Of a stretch of 64,000 nt of DNA, positions 33,426 through 44,887 are shown piece after piece. Origin of the DNA: Quadrisphaera setariae (lineage in GTDB: Bacteria > Actinomycetota > Actinomycetes > Actinomycetales > Quadrisphaeraceae); assembly GCF_008041935.1 (NCBI RefSeq), contig NZ_VKAC01000005.1, positions 248,001 to 312,000 on the forward strand, read 5' to 3'. Position 1 is the stretch's first letter, and the number at the start of each line of letters is the position of its first letter. Both the position numbers and the translations under genes were made by a program. Under the pieces are notes generated by a model. The model did no database searches and was not told the origin of the DNA. It saw only the letters and a program-made list of their open reading frames with translations.

Positions 33426-34850
33426 TCAGGCCTTGGACGGGGGCCGCGTCATCGACATGACGTCGAGGGCGGTGTCGAGCTGGGCCTCGGTGACCTCGCC
33501 GCGCTCCACGAAGCCGAGGTCGATGACCGCCTGGCGCACGGTGACGCCCTTGGCCACGGCGTGCTTGGCGACCTTGGCCGCTGCCTCGTAGCCGATGACG
33601 CGGTTGAGCGGGGTGACGATCGACGGGGAGGCCTCGGCGTAGTGGCGGGCCTGCTCGACGTCGGCCTCGAGCCCGTCGACCACCTTGGCGGCCAGCACGC
33701 GGGAGCCGTTGGCGAGCAGGCGGGTGCTCTCGAGCACGCCCAGGGCCATCACGGGGATCTGCACGTTGAGCTCGAAGGCGCCGGAGGCGCCGGCCCACGC
33801 GACGGTGGCGTCGTTGCCGATGACGCGGGCGCACACCATGAGCACAGCCTCGTTGATGACCGGGTTGACCTTGCCCGGCATGATCGAGGAGCCGGGCTGC
33901 AGGTCGGGGATGCGCAGCTCGCCCAGGCCGGTGTTGGGGCCGGAGCCCATCCAGCGCAGGTCGTTGTTGATCTTCGTGAGGGAGACCGCGATGGTCTTCA
34001 GCTGCCCGGACAGCTCCACCAGGCCATCACGCGCCGACTGCGCCTCGAAGTGGTCGCGCGCCTCCGTCAGCGGCAGGCCGGTGTCCTCCGCGAGCAGCTC
34101 GATGACCCGCTGCGGGAAGCCAGCGGGGGTGTTGATGCCCGTGCCGACGGCGGTGCCGCCCAGCGGCACCTCCGCCACGCGCGGCAGCACCGCGTGCAGG
34201 CGCTCCACGCCGTAGCGGACCGCGGCGGCGTAGCCGCCGAACTCCTGGCCGAGGGTGACCGGGGTCGCGTCCATGAGGTGCGTGCGGCCCGACTTCACCA
34301 CCTCGGCGAACTCGGAGGCCTTCGCCTCCAGGGAGGCGGCCAGCACCTCCAGCGCCGGCACCAGGTCGTTGACGACGGCGGAGGTCGCGGCCACGTGCAC
34401 GGACGTGGGGAACACGTCGTTGCTGGACTGGGAGGCGTTGACGTGGTCGTTGGGGTGCACCGCCTCGCCCAGCGAGCGGCTGGCGAGGGTCGCGATGACC
34501 TCGTTGGCGTTCATGTTCGACGACGTGCCCGAGCCGGTCTGGAAGACGTCCACGGGGAACTGGTCGTCGTGGGCGCCGGTGGCCACCTCCTCCGCTGCGG
34601 CGGCGATGGCGTCGGCCACCGGCTGCGGCAGCACGCCCAGCTCGGCGTTGGCCAGCGCAGCGGCCTTCTTCACCCGGGCGAGCGCCTCGATGTGGCTGCG
34701 CTCCAGGGGGGTGCCGGAGATCGGGAAGTTCTCCACGGCGCGCTGCGTCTGCGCGCGCCACAGCGCGGCCGCGGGCACGCGGACCTCGCCCATGGTGTCG
34801 TGCTCGATGCGGTACTCGGCGCCGTCCTGCGTGACCTTCTCTTCAGCCAT
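33426..34850 (-). CDS. fumC: fumarate hydratase, class II
   Basis: 474 residues from ATG at 34850 ([20 protein letters not shown]). Superfamily signature [11 protein letters not shown] is present, plus [12 protein letters not shown] and [11 protein letters not shown]. It interconverts fumarate and malate in the TCA cycle without iron-sulfur. A carbonic anhydrase gene lies 75 bases upstream on the same strand. Confidence 0.95.
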   Translation of the reverse strand: MAEEKVTQDGAEYRIEHDTMGEVRVPAAALWRAQTQRAVENFPISGTPLERSHIEALARVKKAAALANAELGVLPQPVADAIAAAAEEVATGAHDDQFPVDVFQTGSGTSSNMNANEVIATLASRSLGEAVHPNDHVNASQSSNDVFPTSVHVAATSAVVNDLVPALEVLAASLEAKASEFAEVVKSGRTHLMDATPVTLGQEFGGYAAAVRYGVERLHAVLPRVAEVPLGGTAVGTGINTPAGFPQRVIELLAEDTGLPLTEARDHFEAQSARDGLVELSGQLKTIAVSLTKINNDLRWMGSGPNTGLGELRIPDLQPGSSIMPGKVNPVINEAVLMVCARVIGNDATVAWAGASGAFELNVQIPVMALGVLESTRLLANGSRVLAAKVVDGLEADVEQARHYAEASPSIVTPLNRVIGYEAAAKVAKHAVAKGVTVRQAVIDLGFVERGEVTEAQLDTALDVMSMTRPPSKA

Positions 34851-34925
34851 GGCACCGATCGTCGCAGAACCGCGCCGGGAGCCGTCAGCGGCTCCCGGCA
34901 CGGTGGCCTCGCTGAGGCGCGCTGG

Positions 34926-35612
34926 TCAGGAGGCGGAGACGGAGTCCGCACCCTCCAGGAGCGACACCCGGCCGGTGGCCAGCTCGTAGGCGGCGCCCAC
35001 CACGGCGGCGCGACCCTCGGCGACGGCAGCTCCCAGCACCGCCGACCGCTCGCGCAGGAGGTTCGCCGTGGCCCGCACGTGGGAGGCGCCGACGATCGCG
35101 GCCTCCGCGGTCGGGTCGTCGTCGCGGGCGCGGCCCTGGCGGGCCCACAGGATGCTCGGGGCGACGCGCTCGACGATGTCGCGCACGTACCCGCCGGGCA
35201 CCGACCCGCCGTCGAGGGCGTCCAGGGCCGCCGCCACCGCGCCGCAGCGCTCGTGGCCGAGGACGACGACGAGCGGTACGCCCAGCACCTGCACGCCGTA
35301 CTCGACCGAGCCCAGCACCGCGGCGTCCACCACGTGCCCGGCGGTGCGGACCACGAAGAGGTCGCCCAGGTCGGCGTCGAAGACGAACTCGGCCGGGACG
35401 CGGGAGTCCGAGCACCCCACGACCAGGGCGAACGGGCGCTGCTCGGTGACCAGCTCGGCGCGGCGCGAGGCGCTCCCCGCGCCGGAGCTGCGCTCCACGG
35501 CGAAGCGCTCGTTGCCCTCGGCGAGGGCGGCCCACGCCTGCGCGGGGGTCGAGGGCCGGCCCTCGGAGGGCGGCGGGCTGTCGGGGCGGACTGAGGGAGG
35601 CAGAACGGGCAC
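34926..35612 (-). CDS. beta-class carbonic anhydrase
   Basis: 228 residues from GTG at 35612. Zinc ligands Cys67 (GCSDSRV, with Asp69-Arg71 dyad), His120 and Cys123 (LGHERCGA). It hydrates CO2. The first about 22 residues are Pro-rich. The gene precedes fumC on the minus strand and may share its transcript. Confidence 0.93.
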   Translation of the reverse strand: MPVLPPSVRPDSPPPSEGRPSTPAQAWAALAEGNERFAVERSSGAGSASRRAELVTEQRPFALVVGCSDSRVPAEFVFDADLGDLFVVRTAGHVVDAAVLGSVEYGVQVLGVPLVVVLGHERCGAVAAALDALDGGSVPGGYVRDIVERVAPSILWARQGRARDDDPTAEAAIVGASHVRATANLLRERSAVLGAAVAEGRAAVVGAAYELATGRVSLLEGADSVSAS

Positions 35613-35635
35613 GGCCGCATGATGCCCTAGACGCG

Positions 35636-35671
35636 CACGGGGCGCCCGCCGTGATCGACAGGCGCCCCGTG
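35636..35671 (-). terminator. terminator after the sugar kinase gene
   Basis: 11-bp arms (35636-35646 and 35661-35671) with a 14-base loop, just beyond the kinase stop and before the carbonic anhydrase start. Confidence 0.6.
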
Positions 35672-35686
35672 GCGCTTGCTCCCTGG

Positions 35687-36616
35687 TCAGACGCCCAGCA
35701 GCTCCCGACGCCACGGCGGGTCGGCACCCGGGCGGGAGACGGTGACGGCGCCGACGCGGGCGGCGTGCACGAGCAGGGTCTGGACGTCGTCGGCCGAGAT
35801 GTCGCGCAGCGCCTGGCGCTTGTCGGCGCCCAGCAGGTCGTGCTCGGCCAGCCCGTCGATGAGCGCTGCCATCACGGAGTCGCCGGCACCCACGGTGTCA
35901 GCCACCACCACCTTCGGCGCCTTCACCTCGGCGCGGCCGCTGCGGGACAGGGCCACCAGGCCCTCCGCACCCCGGGTGAGCACGGCCAGGGACGCCCCGC
36001 GCTCCAGCCACGAGGCCAGCAGCGCCTCGTGGTCGCCGTCGGGCTGGAGCCAGTCGGCGTCCTCGTCGGACAGCTTCACCACGTCGCAGTGCTCCACGAG
36101 CGCGTCGATGCGCTGGCGCACCAGCGACGGGTCGCCCATGAGGGAGGGGCGCAGGTTCGGGTCGAACGTCGTGGTGGCGGTGTCGCGGTAGCGCTGCACC
36201 AGCCGGCTCACGGCCGCGGCGCCCGGCTCGTACCAGGAGCCGATGGACCCCGTGTGCACGGCCGCGGCGCTCTCCGGGAGCGCGGCGTCGAGCGCAGCCC
36301 CCTCCGGCAGCTCCCACGTGATGTCGAACACGTACGTGGCCGACCCGTCGGCGCCCAGCGTCGCCTGCGCGGTGGAGGTGGCGCCGGGCCGCACGGTGCC
36401 CTCGACCACCTCGACGCCCGAGGCGCGCAGGTGCGCGAGGACCACCTCACCGCGCGCGTCGTCACCGAGGTGCGCCAGCAGCTGCGCGGGGCGTCCGAGC
36501 CTCGACAGGCCGATGGCCACGTTCAACGGGCTGCCGCCCGGGTACTCCTGGACCCCGCCGTCCGAGGAGTGGACGACGTCGACCAGCGCCTCGCCGATCA
36601 CGAGCACCGAGCTCAC
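35687..36616 (-). CDS. PfkB-family sugar kinase (fructokinase-like)
   Basis: 309 residues from GTG at 36616 (GGAGGG upstream). N-terminal VLVIGEALVDVVHSSDGGVQ, the di-Gly PGGSPLNVAIGLSRLG, and the C-terminal signature DTVGAGDSVMAALIDGL with catalytic Asp. The closest match by eye is fructokinase; other sugars are possible. Confidence 0.85.
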   Translation of the reverse strand: MSSVLVIGEALVDVVHSSDGGVQEYPGGSPLNVAIGLSRLGRPAQLLAHLGDDARGEVVLAHLRASGVEVVEGTVRPGATSTAQATLGADGSATYVFDITWELPEGAALDAALPESAAAVHTGSIGSWYEPGAAAVSRLVQRYRDTATTTFDPNLRPSLMGDPSLVRQRIDALVEHCDVVKLSDEDADWLQPDGDHEALLASWLERGASLAVLTRGAEGLVALSRSGRAEVKAPKVVVADTVGAGDSVMAALIDGLAEHDLLGADKRQALRDISADDVQTLLVHAARVGAVTVSRPGADPPWRRELLGV

Positions 36617-36716
36617 GGGTGACCCTCCTGTCCGGCGCCCGCGAGCACGAGCGCTGGGAGCGGACTGTAGCGGCTGAGCAGGAGGGCCCCTCCGCGCCGA
36701 GTGCGAGCATGGGGGT

Positions 36717-37415
36717 GTGAGCGAGCCCGTGGCAGCACCCGGCCCCGCGCCGTCGTCATCGCCGCCGGCGCCCGGCCGGGCGCCGGCGGCGCCGCCGTCC
36801 GGCAAGCGCCCCCGCGGCTTCGAGACCTCCGGAGACATGCTGCGGACGGTGCTCTTCGTGCTGGGCCTGGTGCTCGTGGTCTTCTTCCTCACCGCGCGCC
36901 CGCAGGGGGACCAGCGCCCCCCGGCCGACGTCGCCGCCTCAGCCGCGCAGGCCAGCGCCGCTGGCGTGCCGCTGTCCGCGCCGCAGCTGCCCGAGGGCTG
37001 GAAGGCCTCCACCACCCGCTTCGGGCCTGACGTCGACGAGGGCCTGCCCACCTTCGAGGCCGGCTACCTCGACCCCGCCGGCGCCTACGGCGGCATCAGC
37101 GCCACCGCGGCCGCGACCCCGGGGTGGGTGCGGGGCATCGCCGGTCAGGACGCCGCCTCTGACGGCACGCGCGAGGTCGCCGGCCGCACCTGGGAGGTGT
37201 GGACCACCACCGACCCCCGCAGCACCACCCTCGTCAGCGACCCCTCCAGCAGCGGTGGGGGTCCGGCCCTGGCCGTCACCAGCCGCGGGAGCGAGGCCTC
37301 CCTCGACGCCCTCGCGCAGGCTGCGGTCGCCGCGGTCGGCAGCGCGCCGACCGCCAGCGCCACGGCCCCGGCGAGCCCCAGCGACGCGGCCAGCAGCGCC
37401 CTGACCGACGGCTGA
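36717..37415 (+). CDS. DUF4245-family membrane protein
   Basis: 232 residues from GTG at 36717. A Pro/Ala-rich cytoplasmic start, one membrane segment (LRTVLFVLGLVLVVFFLTARP, about 42-62) and an extracytoplasmic domain with WKASTTRFGPD and WVRGIAGQD match the DUF4245 proteins found beside exonuclease VII genes in actinomycetes. Function unknown. Confidence 0.8.
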   Translation: MSEPVAAPGPAPSSSPPAPGRAPAAPPSGKRPRGFETSGDMLRTVLFVLGLVLVVFFLTARPQGDQRPPADVAASAAQASAAGVPLSAPQLPEGWKASTTRFGPDVDEGLPTFEAGYLDPAGAYGGISATAAATPGWVRGIAGQDAASDGTREVAGRTWEVWTTTDPRSTTLVSDPSSSGGGPALAVTSRGSEASLDALAQAAVAAVGSAPTASATAPASPSDAASSALTDG

Positions 37416-37417
37416 CC

Positions 37418-37636
37418 TCAGCCCTGGGCGCGTGCCGCCTCCAGGCGCTCGCGCGCCCCGTCCAGCCACTGCTGGCAGCGCGTCGCCAGCGCCTCACCGC
37501 GCTCCCACAGGCGCAGCGACTCCTCCAGGCTCGCGCCGCCGGTCTCCAGGCGGCGCACCACCTCCACCAGCTGGTCCCTCGCCTGCTCGTAACCGAGCTG
37601 CGCGACCTCCTCGGGCAGTGCCGGTGCGTCAGCCAT
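37418..37636 (-). CDS. xseB: exonuclease VII small subunit
   Basis: 72 residues from ATG at 37636. The conserved pattern is [20 protein letters not shown] then [20 protein letters not shown]. It binds several-fold to XseA. It overlaps the end of xseA by 8 bases and ends two bases from the convergent DUF4245 stop. Confidence 0.92.
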   Translation of the reverse strand: MADAPALPEEVAQLGYEQARDQLVEVVRRLETGGASLEESLRLWERGEALATRCQQWLDGARERLEAARAQG

Positions 37637-38960
37637 CGTCGTCCTCTCCGAAACCCTCGTCGTCCTCGTCCTCTGAGTCGACCACCTCGACGACGATCGA
37701 CCCGCGCGCCAGCCGCGCCCGCAGCCACTCACCTGTCGGCGCGTCCTCGGGGGAGCGCACCACCTGGCCCTCGTCGGTCTGCAGCACCGCGTAGCCGCGC
37801 TCCAGCACCGCCGCGGGGCTCAGCGCGCTCACGCTGGCGGCCAGACCGGCCAGCACTCCCGCCTGCTCGCGCAGCCGACCCTCCAGCGCCCGACGCCCGC
37901 GCTCGCGGGCGTCGGTGACCGTGCGGGTCGGCTCGGCGAGCAGCGCGCGGGGGTCGGCGAGCACCGGACGCGACCTCAGCTGCGCCAGCGCGGTGGTCTC
38001 GGACTCCACCAGCCGCAGCACCGTGCGGCGCAGCCGCCCGCGGGCGGCCTCCAGGCCGGCCAGCTCCTCGGCGACCGCGGGGACCACGCGCCGGCCGGCG
38101 TCGGTGGGGGTGGAGGCGCGCACGTCCGCCACGAGGTCGAGCAGGACGTTGTCGACCTCGTGGCCGATGGCGCTCACCACGGGCGTGGTGCAGGCAGCCA
38201 CCGCGCGGCACAGGGCCTCGTTGCTGAAGGGCAGCAGGTCCTCCAGGGACCCCCCGCCGCGGGCGACGACGATGACGTCGACGTCGGGGTGGTCGTCCAG
38301 CTCCGCCACGGCCGCGCTGACCTCCGAGACGGCGCCGGTGCCCTGCACGGCCACCTGCCGGACCTCGAAGCGCACGCCGGGCCAGCGGTCGCTGGCGGTG
38401 CGCACCACGTCGCGCTCGGCGGCGCTGGCGCGCCCGCAGACCAGGCCCACGCAGCGCGGCAGGAACGGCAGCGGCTTCTTGCGGTGCTCGTCGAGCAGGC
38501 CCTCGGAGGCCAGCACCCGCTTGAGGTGCTCGATGCGGGCCAGCAGCTCGCCCACGCCGACCGGGCGGATGTCGGTGGCCTGCAGCTGCAGCACGCCGCG
38601 CTTGGTCCAGAACTCGGGACTGGCCCGCACCACCACGCGGGCGCCCTCGGCGAGCCCCCCGGGCAGCGCGTCGAGCAGCCGCACGTGCGCGCTGACCGGC
38701 AGGGACATGTCGACGTCGGTGTCGCGCAGGGTGAGGTACGCCGTCGTCGTCCCGGGGCGCCGGGTGGCCTGGACCACCTGGCCCTCCACCCAGACCTGCG
38801 GCATCTTCGCCACGTAGTCGCTGATCTTCATGGTGAGCAGCCGCACCGGCCACGGGTGCTCCGCGCTGGTCTGCCCGGCGGTCGGCGGGAGGGCCTGCGG
38901 GGACGTCGACGACGGCTCACGAGCCCCCCGCTCGGCCGTCTGCGCTCCGGCTTCCACCAC
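37629..38960 (-). CDS. xseA: exonuclease VII large subunit
   Basis: 443 residues from GTG at 38960; a shorter start inside the Ser/Thr-rich first 30 residues is possible. OB-fold N-terminus with [18 protein letters not shown], catalytic core with [20 protein letters not shown] and [20 protein letters not shown], coiled-coil region, then an acidic tail ([16 protein letters not shown]). It degrades single-stranded DNA. It is divergent from ispH with only 22 bases between start codons. Confidence 0.93.
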   Translation of the reverse strand: MVEAGAQTAERGAREPSSTSPQALPPTAGQTSAEHPWPVRLLTMKISDYVAKMPQVWVEGQVVQATRRPGTTTAYLTLRDTDVDMSLPVSAHVRLLDALPGGLAEGARVVVRASPEFWTKRGVLQLQATDIRPVGVGELLARIEHLKRVLASEGLLDEHRKKPLPFLPRCVGLVCGRASAAERDVVRTASDRWPGVRFEVRQVAVQGTGAVSEVSAAVAELDDHPDVDVIVVARGGGSLEDLLPFSNEALCRAVAACTTPVVSAIGHEVDNVLLDLVADVRASTPTDAGRRVVPAVAEELAGLEAARGRLRRTVLRLVESETTALAQLRSRPVLADPRALLAEPTRTVTDARERGRRALEGRLREQAGVLAGLAASVSALSPAAVLERGYAVLQTDEGQVVRSPEDAPTGEWLRARLARGSIVVEVVDSEDEDDEGFGEDDDG

Positions 38961-38982
38961 GCTGCGACCTTACGATGGGGGT

Positions 38983-40050
38983 GTGACAGCGCTGGAGACG
39001 AACGCCGCCCCTGCGGACGGCGCAGCCGAGGCTCCTGAGGGGCGGCCCCGCCGCAAGCAGGTGCTGCTCGCGGCGCCCCGCGGCTACTGCGCCGGTGTCG
39101 ACCGGGCCGTCGAGACGGTGGAGAAGGCGCTGGAGCACTACGGCGCCCCCGTCTACGTGCGCAAGGAGATCGTCCACAACAAGCACGTCGTGGAGGTGCT
39201 GAGCCGCCGCGGCGCGGTCTTCGTCGACGAGACCGACGAGGTGCCCGAGGGCTCCCGCCTGGTGTTCTCCGCCCACGGCGTCTCCCCGGCCGTGCGCGAG
39301 GCCGCCGCGGCCCGCTCGCTGCAGACCCTGGACGCCACCTGCCCGCTGGTCACCAAGGTGCACCGCGAGGCCGTGCGCTTCGCCCGCGACGGGTACTCGA
39401 TCCTCCTGGTCGGCCACGAGGGCCACGAGGAGGTCGAGGGCACCGCCGGTGAGGCCCCCGACCACGTCACCCTGGTCGACGGGCCGGACTCGGTCGACGC
39501 CGTCGAGGTGCCCGACCCCTCCAAGGTCGTCTGGCTCTCCCAGACCACGCTCAGCGTGGACGAGACCATGGACACCGTCCGCCGCCTGCGCGAGAAGTTC
39601 CCGCAGCTGGCCGACCCGCCCTCGGACGACATCTGCTACGCCACCCAGAACCGCCAGGTGGCGGTGAAGAAGGTGGCCGCGCGCGCCGAGCTCGTCATCG
39701 TGGTCGGCTCGGCCAACTCCTCCAACTCCGTCCGCCTCGTCGAGGTGGCCCTCCAGAACGGCGCGACGTCGTCCTACCGGGTCGACTCCGCCGCCGAGCT
39801 GCGCGACGAGTGGTTCGACGGCGTCGACGTGGTCGGCGTGACCTCGGGCGCCTCGGTGCCGGAGATCCTCGTCGACGACGTGCTGGCCTCCCTCGCCGAG
39901 CGCGGCTACGGAGAGCCGGAGGAGGTCCGCACCGCCACCGAGGACCTCGTCTTCTCGCTGCCGCGCGAGCTGCGCACCAACCTCGGCCTCACGCCCACGG
40001 GCGGGTCGGGTCGCGGTGGCGCTGCGTCGTCGTCCTGCTCCACCAGCTGA
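38983..40050 (+). CDS. ispH: 4-hydroxy-3-methylbut-2-enyl diphosphate reductase
   Basis: 355 residues from GTG at 38983. The three iron-sulfur cysteines are in [26 protein letters not shown] and [11 protein letters not shown]. It makes IPP and DMAPP in the last MEP-pathway step. The Ser-rich SSSCSTS end is an extension. Confidence 0.95.
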   Translation: MTALETNAAPADGAAEAPEGRPRRKQVLLAAPRGYCAGVDRAVETVEKALEHYGAPVYVRKEIVHNKHVVEVLSRRGAVFVDETDEVPEGSRLVFSAHGVSPAVREAAAARSLQTLDATCPLVTKVHREAVRFARDGYSILLVGHEGHEEVEGTAGEAPDHVTLVDGPDSVDAVEVPDPSKVVWLSQTTLSVDETMDTVRRLREKFPQLADPPSDDICYATQNRQVAVKKVAARAELVIVVGSANSSNSVRLVEVALQNGATSSYRVDSAAELRDEWFDGVDVVGVTSGASVPEILVDDVLASLAERGYGEPEEVRTATEDLVFSLPRELRTNLGLTPTGGSGRGGAASSSCSTS

Positions 40051-40055
40051 CCGCC

Positions 40056-40409
40056 GTGGCTGCTGGCGGTGGCCCGCTCGTCCCCCGCAAGCGGGAGGTG
40101 CCCCCAGGTGACTGGGTCTCAGGAGAGCGGGTCTTCGGCCCGCCGGCCGGCACCTTCGACGCCGACTGGCTGGTCCCCGTGGTGCGCGAGGCCGCTCCCG
40201 ACGCCTCCCACGAGCGCGCCCGGGAGGCCGTGGTCCGCGTCTGGGCGGTGCTGCGCGAGGAGGCAGCCCTGCGCGGCTGCGCCCCGGCCGACGTGCCGGA
40301 GGACGTGGTCGGCTCGCGCCTGGGGTCCTCGGACCAGCCGGCCGACCGCGTCGACGAGGCGGCCCTGACCGCCGTCCGCGCCGCCGTGCGGGCCTACGGC
40401 GCCCGCTGA
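40056..40409 (+). CDS. small hypothetical protein
   Basis: 117 residues from GTG at 40056, five bases after ispH, probably co-transcribed. Contains PPGDWVSGERVFGPPAGTF and a helical Ala/Arg/Glu-rich second half; no membrane segment or known motif. Function not recognised. Confidence 0.6.
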   Translation: MAAGGGPLVPRKREVPPGDWVSGERVFGPPAGTFDADWLVPVVREAAPDASHERAREAVVRVWAVLREEAALRGCAPADVPEDVVGSRLGSSDQPADRVDEAALTAVRAAVRAYGAR

Positions 40410-40435
40410 CCCCTACCTGCTCCGGGGGCGAGCCA

Positions 40436-40497
40436 GCACTCTCCCGCGCGAGTGCCGGTGTGGGGGCCGCTGGGTCGGCACTCTCCCGTGCGAGTGC
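40436..40497. repeat. tandem CIRCE-like hairpin repeats
   Basis: Two copies of an element with arms GCACTC and GAGTGC around an 8-base spacer (40436-40455 and 40478-40497), each followed by CGGTG and a G-run. They resemble CIRCE (GCACTC-N9-GAGTGC) but the spacer is one short, and they lie between convergent gene ends, so a terminator role is more likely. Confidence 0.6.
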
Positions 40498-40509
40498 CGG
40501 TGCGGGGGG

Positions 40510-42324
<1,815 letters not shown>

Positions 42325-42346
42325 GACCCCCGACCTTAGTGACCGA

Positions 42347-43603
42347 TCACGGGTTCCGCTGGGCGTGCAGCGACCACCCGGTGAGGTCCGCCATGGCTCC
42401 AGTCCTGGCCGCCGCCTCGGGCTCGTCGCCGCGCTCGTGCGCGGACAGCGGCACCACGAGCTCGGGGGCGGTCAGCGGACGGGGCAGCGTCTCGACCACG
42501 GGCACGTCGGGCACGGTGACGTCGGTGAGGTCCAGCGCGCCCATGCGCCGCGCCGACACCAGCACCCGGGTCTCCAGGGTGCCGACCACCTTGTTGTAGT
42601 CGTCGACGGCGCGCGCCAGGGTGCGGCCGAGCTTGCCCGTGTGCTCCCCGAGCGTGGCGAGGCGCCCGTGCAGCTCCCGTCCGATGGTGAACAGCTCGCG
42701 CGCACCGTCGGACAGGGCGGCCTGCTGCCAGGTGATGGCCACGGTGCGCAGCAGCGCCAGCAGCGTGGTGGGCGTGGCGAGCACCACCTTGCGGGCCATG
42801 GCGTGCTCGAGCAGGGCCGGGTCGGCCTCGCAGGCCGAGGCGAGGAACGCCTCACCGGGCACGAAGCAGATGACGATCTCCGGGGCCGGCTGGAACGCCG
42901 TCCAGTACTGCTTGCCGGCCAGGGCGTCGACGTGGCCCCTCAGCGCGCGAGCGTGCTCGGTGGCGGCCGCCGCGGCGCGCCGCTCGCCCAGCGCGGCCCC
43001 GGGCGCGAGCCCGTCGCGCGCGTTGAGGAAGGCGGCCAGCGGCGCCTTGGCGTCCACCACGACGTGCTTGCCCCCGGGCAGGTGGACCACGGCATCGGGG
43101 CGGACCGCCTCGCCGTCGCCGTTGATGCCGACGGCCTGCACGTCGAAGTCGACCCGCTCGAGCATCCCGGCGTGCTCGACCACGCGCCGCAGCTGCACCT
43201 CGCCCCAGGCGCCGCGCACGTTGGGGGAGCGCAGGGCCCCCGCCAACGACTCGGTCTGGTGGCGCAGCGCCTCCCCGGAGGCGGCCACCTGCTGCAGCTG
43301 CGCGCCGAGGCGCCCGTACTGCTCGGCCCGCTCGCGCTCGAGCTGCTGCACCTGCCGCTCGATGCGCGCCACCGAGCTGCTCACCGGGGCGAGCACGGCG
43401 GCGAGCTCGCGCTCCTCCTCGTGCTCGGCGGCGAGCCGGGCCTCCAGTGCCGAGGCCCGTGCCGCGAGGATGTCCCGCTCGGCGACCACCTGGGCAGACG
43501 CCAAGCGCTCGCGCCCGGTCACCACCTGCCAGGCGCCGGCAGCACCGATCGCCACCCCGGCCACCAGGGCGAGCAGCACCACCACGAGCGAGAGCGCGTC
43601 CAC
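42347..43603 (-). CDS. rmuC: DNA recombination protein RmuC
   Basis: 418 residues from GTG at 43603. A membrane segment (ALSLVVVLLALVAGVAIGAAGA) is followed by coiled coil (about 25-120) and the RmuC nuclease-like domain with NVRGAWGEVQLRRVVEHAGM, VVVDAKAPLAAFLNA and PEIVICFVPGEAFLASACE. It limits inversions during DNA repair. Confidence 0.9.
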   Translation of the reverse strand: MDALSLVVVLLALVAGVAIGAAGAWQVVTGRERLASAQVVAERDILAARASALEARLAAEHEEERELAAVLAPVSSSVARIERQVQQLERERAEQYGRLGAQLQQVAASGEALRHQTESLAGALRSPNVRGAWGEVQLRRVVEHAGMLERVDFDVQAVGINGDGEAVRPDAVVHLPGGKHVVVDAKAPLAAFLNARDGLAPGAALGERRAAAAATEHARALRGHVDALAGKQYWTAFQPAPEIVICFVPGEAFLASACEADPALLEHAMARKVVLATPTTLLALLRTVAITWQQAALSDGARELFTIGRELHGRLATLGEHTGKLGRTLARAVDDYNKVVGTLETRVLVSARRMGALDLTDVTVPDVPVVETLPRPLTAPELVVPLSAHERGDEPEAAARTGAMADLTGWSLHAQRNP

Positions 43604-43771
43604 GAGCCGAAGGTGCCACGCGCCACCGACAGCCGGTGGGTGATCCGCCCGGCCCGGCGCGTCGCGGGGCCTGACGGAGACGCCGCAGGTGACCCCAGCA
43701 CGCCGTCGCGGCCCCGGTGACGGCCCTCGCGGTCCGTGGCCGGGCCCGCGCTCGCGTAGGCTCACCTGCCC

Positions 43772-44857
43772 GTGGCGCTCACCATCGGCATCGTCGGCCT
43801 GCCCAACGTCGGCAAGTCCACCCTCTTCAACGCCCTCACGAAGAACTCGGTGCTGGCGGCCAACTACCCGTTCGCGACGATCGAGCCGAACACCGGCGTC
43901 GTCCCGCTGAACGACCCCCGCCTGGACCGGCTCGCCGAGGTGTTCGGCAGCGAGCGCACGGTGCCCGCCACGGTGACCTTCGTCGACATCGCCGGCATCG
44001 TCCGCGGCGCCTCCGAGGGTGAGGGCCTGGGCAACAAGTTCCTCGCCAACATCCGCGAGGCCGACGCGATCTGCCAGGTGGTCCGCGCCTTCGCCGACCC
44101 CGACGTCGTCCACGTCGACGGCCGCGTCGACCCGAAGTCCGACATCGAGACCATCGCCACCGAACTGGTGCTCGCCGACCTGCAGACCCTCGAGCGCGCG
44201 GTGCCGCGCCTCGAGAAGGAGGTCAAGGGCAAGAAGGCCGACCCCGCGGTCCTCGCCGCCGCGGTCGCCGCCCAGGGCGTGCTCGACACCGGCACCACGC
44301 TCTTCGCCGGCGCTGCCGCCGCCGGCGTGGACGTCGAGCAGCTGCGCACCCTCGGCCTGCTCACCACCAAGCCGTTCCTCTTCGTCTTCAACGTCGACGA
44401 GGCCGGCCTCGTCGACGAGGCGCGCCGCTCCGAGCTGGCGGCCCTCGTGGCCCCCGCCCAGGCCGTCTTCCTCGACGCCCAGCTCGAGGCCGACCTGGCC
44501 GAGCTCGACGACGACGAGGCCGCCGAGCTGCTGGCCAGCGTCGGCCAGAGCGAGCCCGGCCTCGACATCCTCGCGCGCGCCGGCTTCGAGACCCTCGGCC
44601 TGCAGACGTACCTCACGGCCGGGCCCAAGGAGTCGCGCGCGTGGACCATCCGCCGCGGCGCCACCGCGCCCGAGGCGGCCGGTGTCATCCACACCGACTT
44701 CCAGAAGGGCTTCATCAAGGCCGAGGTCATCGGCTTCGAGGACCTCGTCCAGGCCGGCTCGGTGGCGGAGGCCCGCAAGAGCGGCAAGGCCCGCATCGAG
44801 GGCAAGGAGTACGTCATGGCTGACGGCGACGTCGTGGAGTTCCGCTTCAACGTGTAG
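43772..44857 (+). CDS. ychF: redox-regulated GTPase/ATPase YchF (OLA1-like)
   Basis: 361 residues from GTG at 43772. P-loop GLPNVGKSTLFNALTKNS, switch region DIAGIVRGASEGEGLGNKFL, and C-terminal TGS domain ending MADGDVVEFRFNV. The last codons come from the integrated element: the host form at the other end reads ...TTC CGC TTC AAC GTC TGA, and here GTG TAG, so the protein is unchanged. It serves as the attachment gene. Confidence 0.95.
   Translation: MALTIGIVGLPNVGKSTLFNALTKNSVLAANYPFATIEPNTGVVPLNDPRLDRLAEVFGSERTVPATVTFVDIAGIVRGASEGEGLGNKFLANIREADAICQVVRAFADPDVVHVDGRVDPKSDIETIATELVLADLQTLERAVPRLEKEVKGKKADPAVLAAAVAAQGVLDTGTTLFAGAAAAGVDVEQLRTLGLLTTKPFLFVFNVDEAGLVDEARRSELAALVAPAQAVFLDAQLEADLAELDDDEAAELLASVGQSEPGLDILARAGFETLGLQTYLTAGPKESRAWTIRRGATAPEAAGVIHTDFQKGFIKAEVIGFEDLVQAGSVAEARKSGKARIEGKEYVMADGDVVEFRFNV
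44839..44853. other. left attachment repeat in ychF 3' end
   Basis: GTTCCGCTTCAACGT, identical to 54785-54799. It covers the codons for the last residues of YchF (FRFNV). The flanks differ on both sides, so identity ends at the 15 bases. Confidence 0.85.
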
Positions 44858-44887
44858 TGGGTCATATCGCCGCTGGTCAGGGCGTCG

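Noticed and set aside
40436-40497. True CIRCE/HrcA operators
   Set aside because: Spacer is 8 rather than 9 bases and the elements lie between convergent gene ends with no heat-shock gene; kept only as a CIRCE-like repeat.
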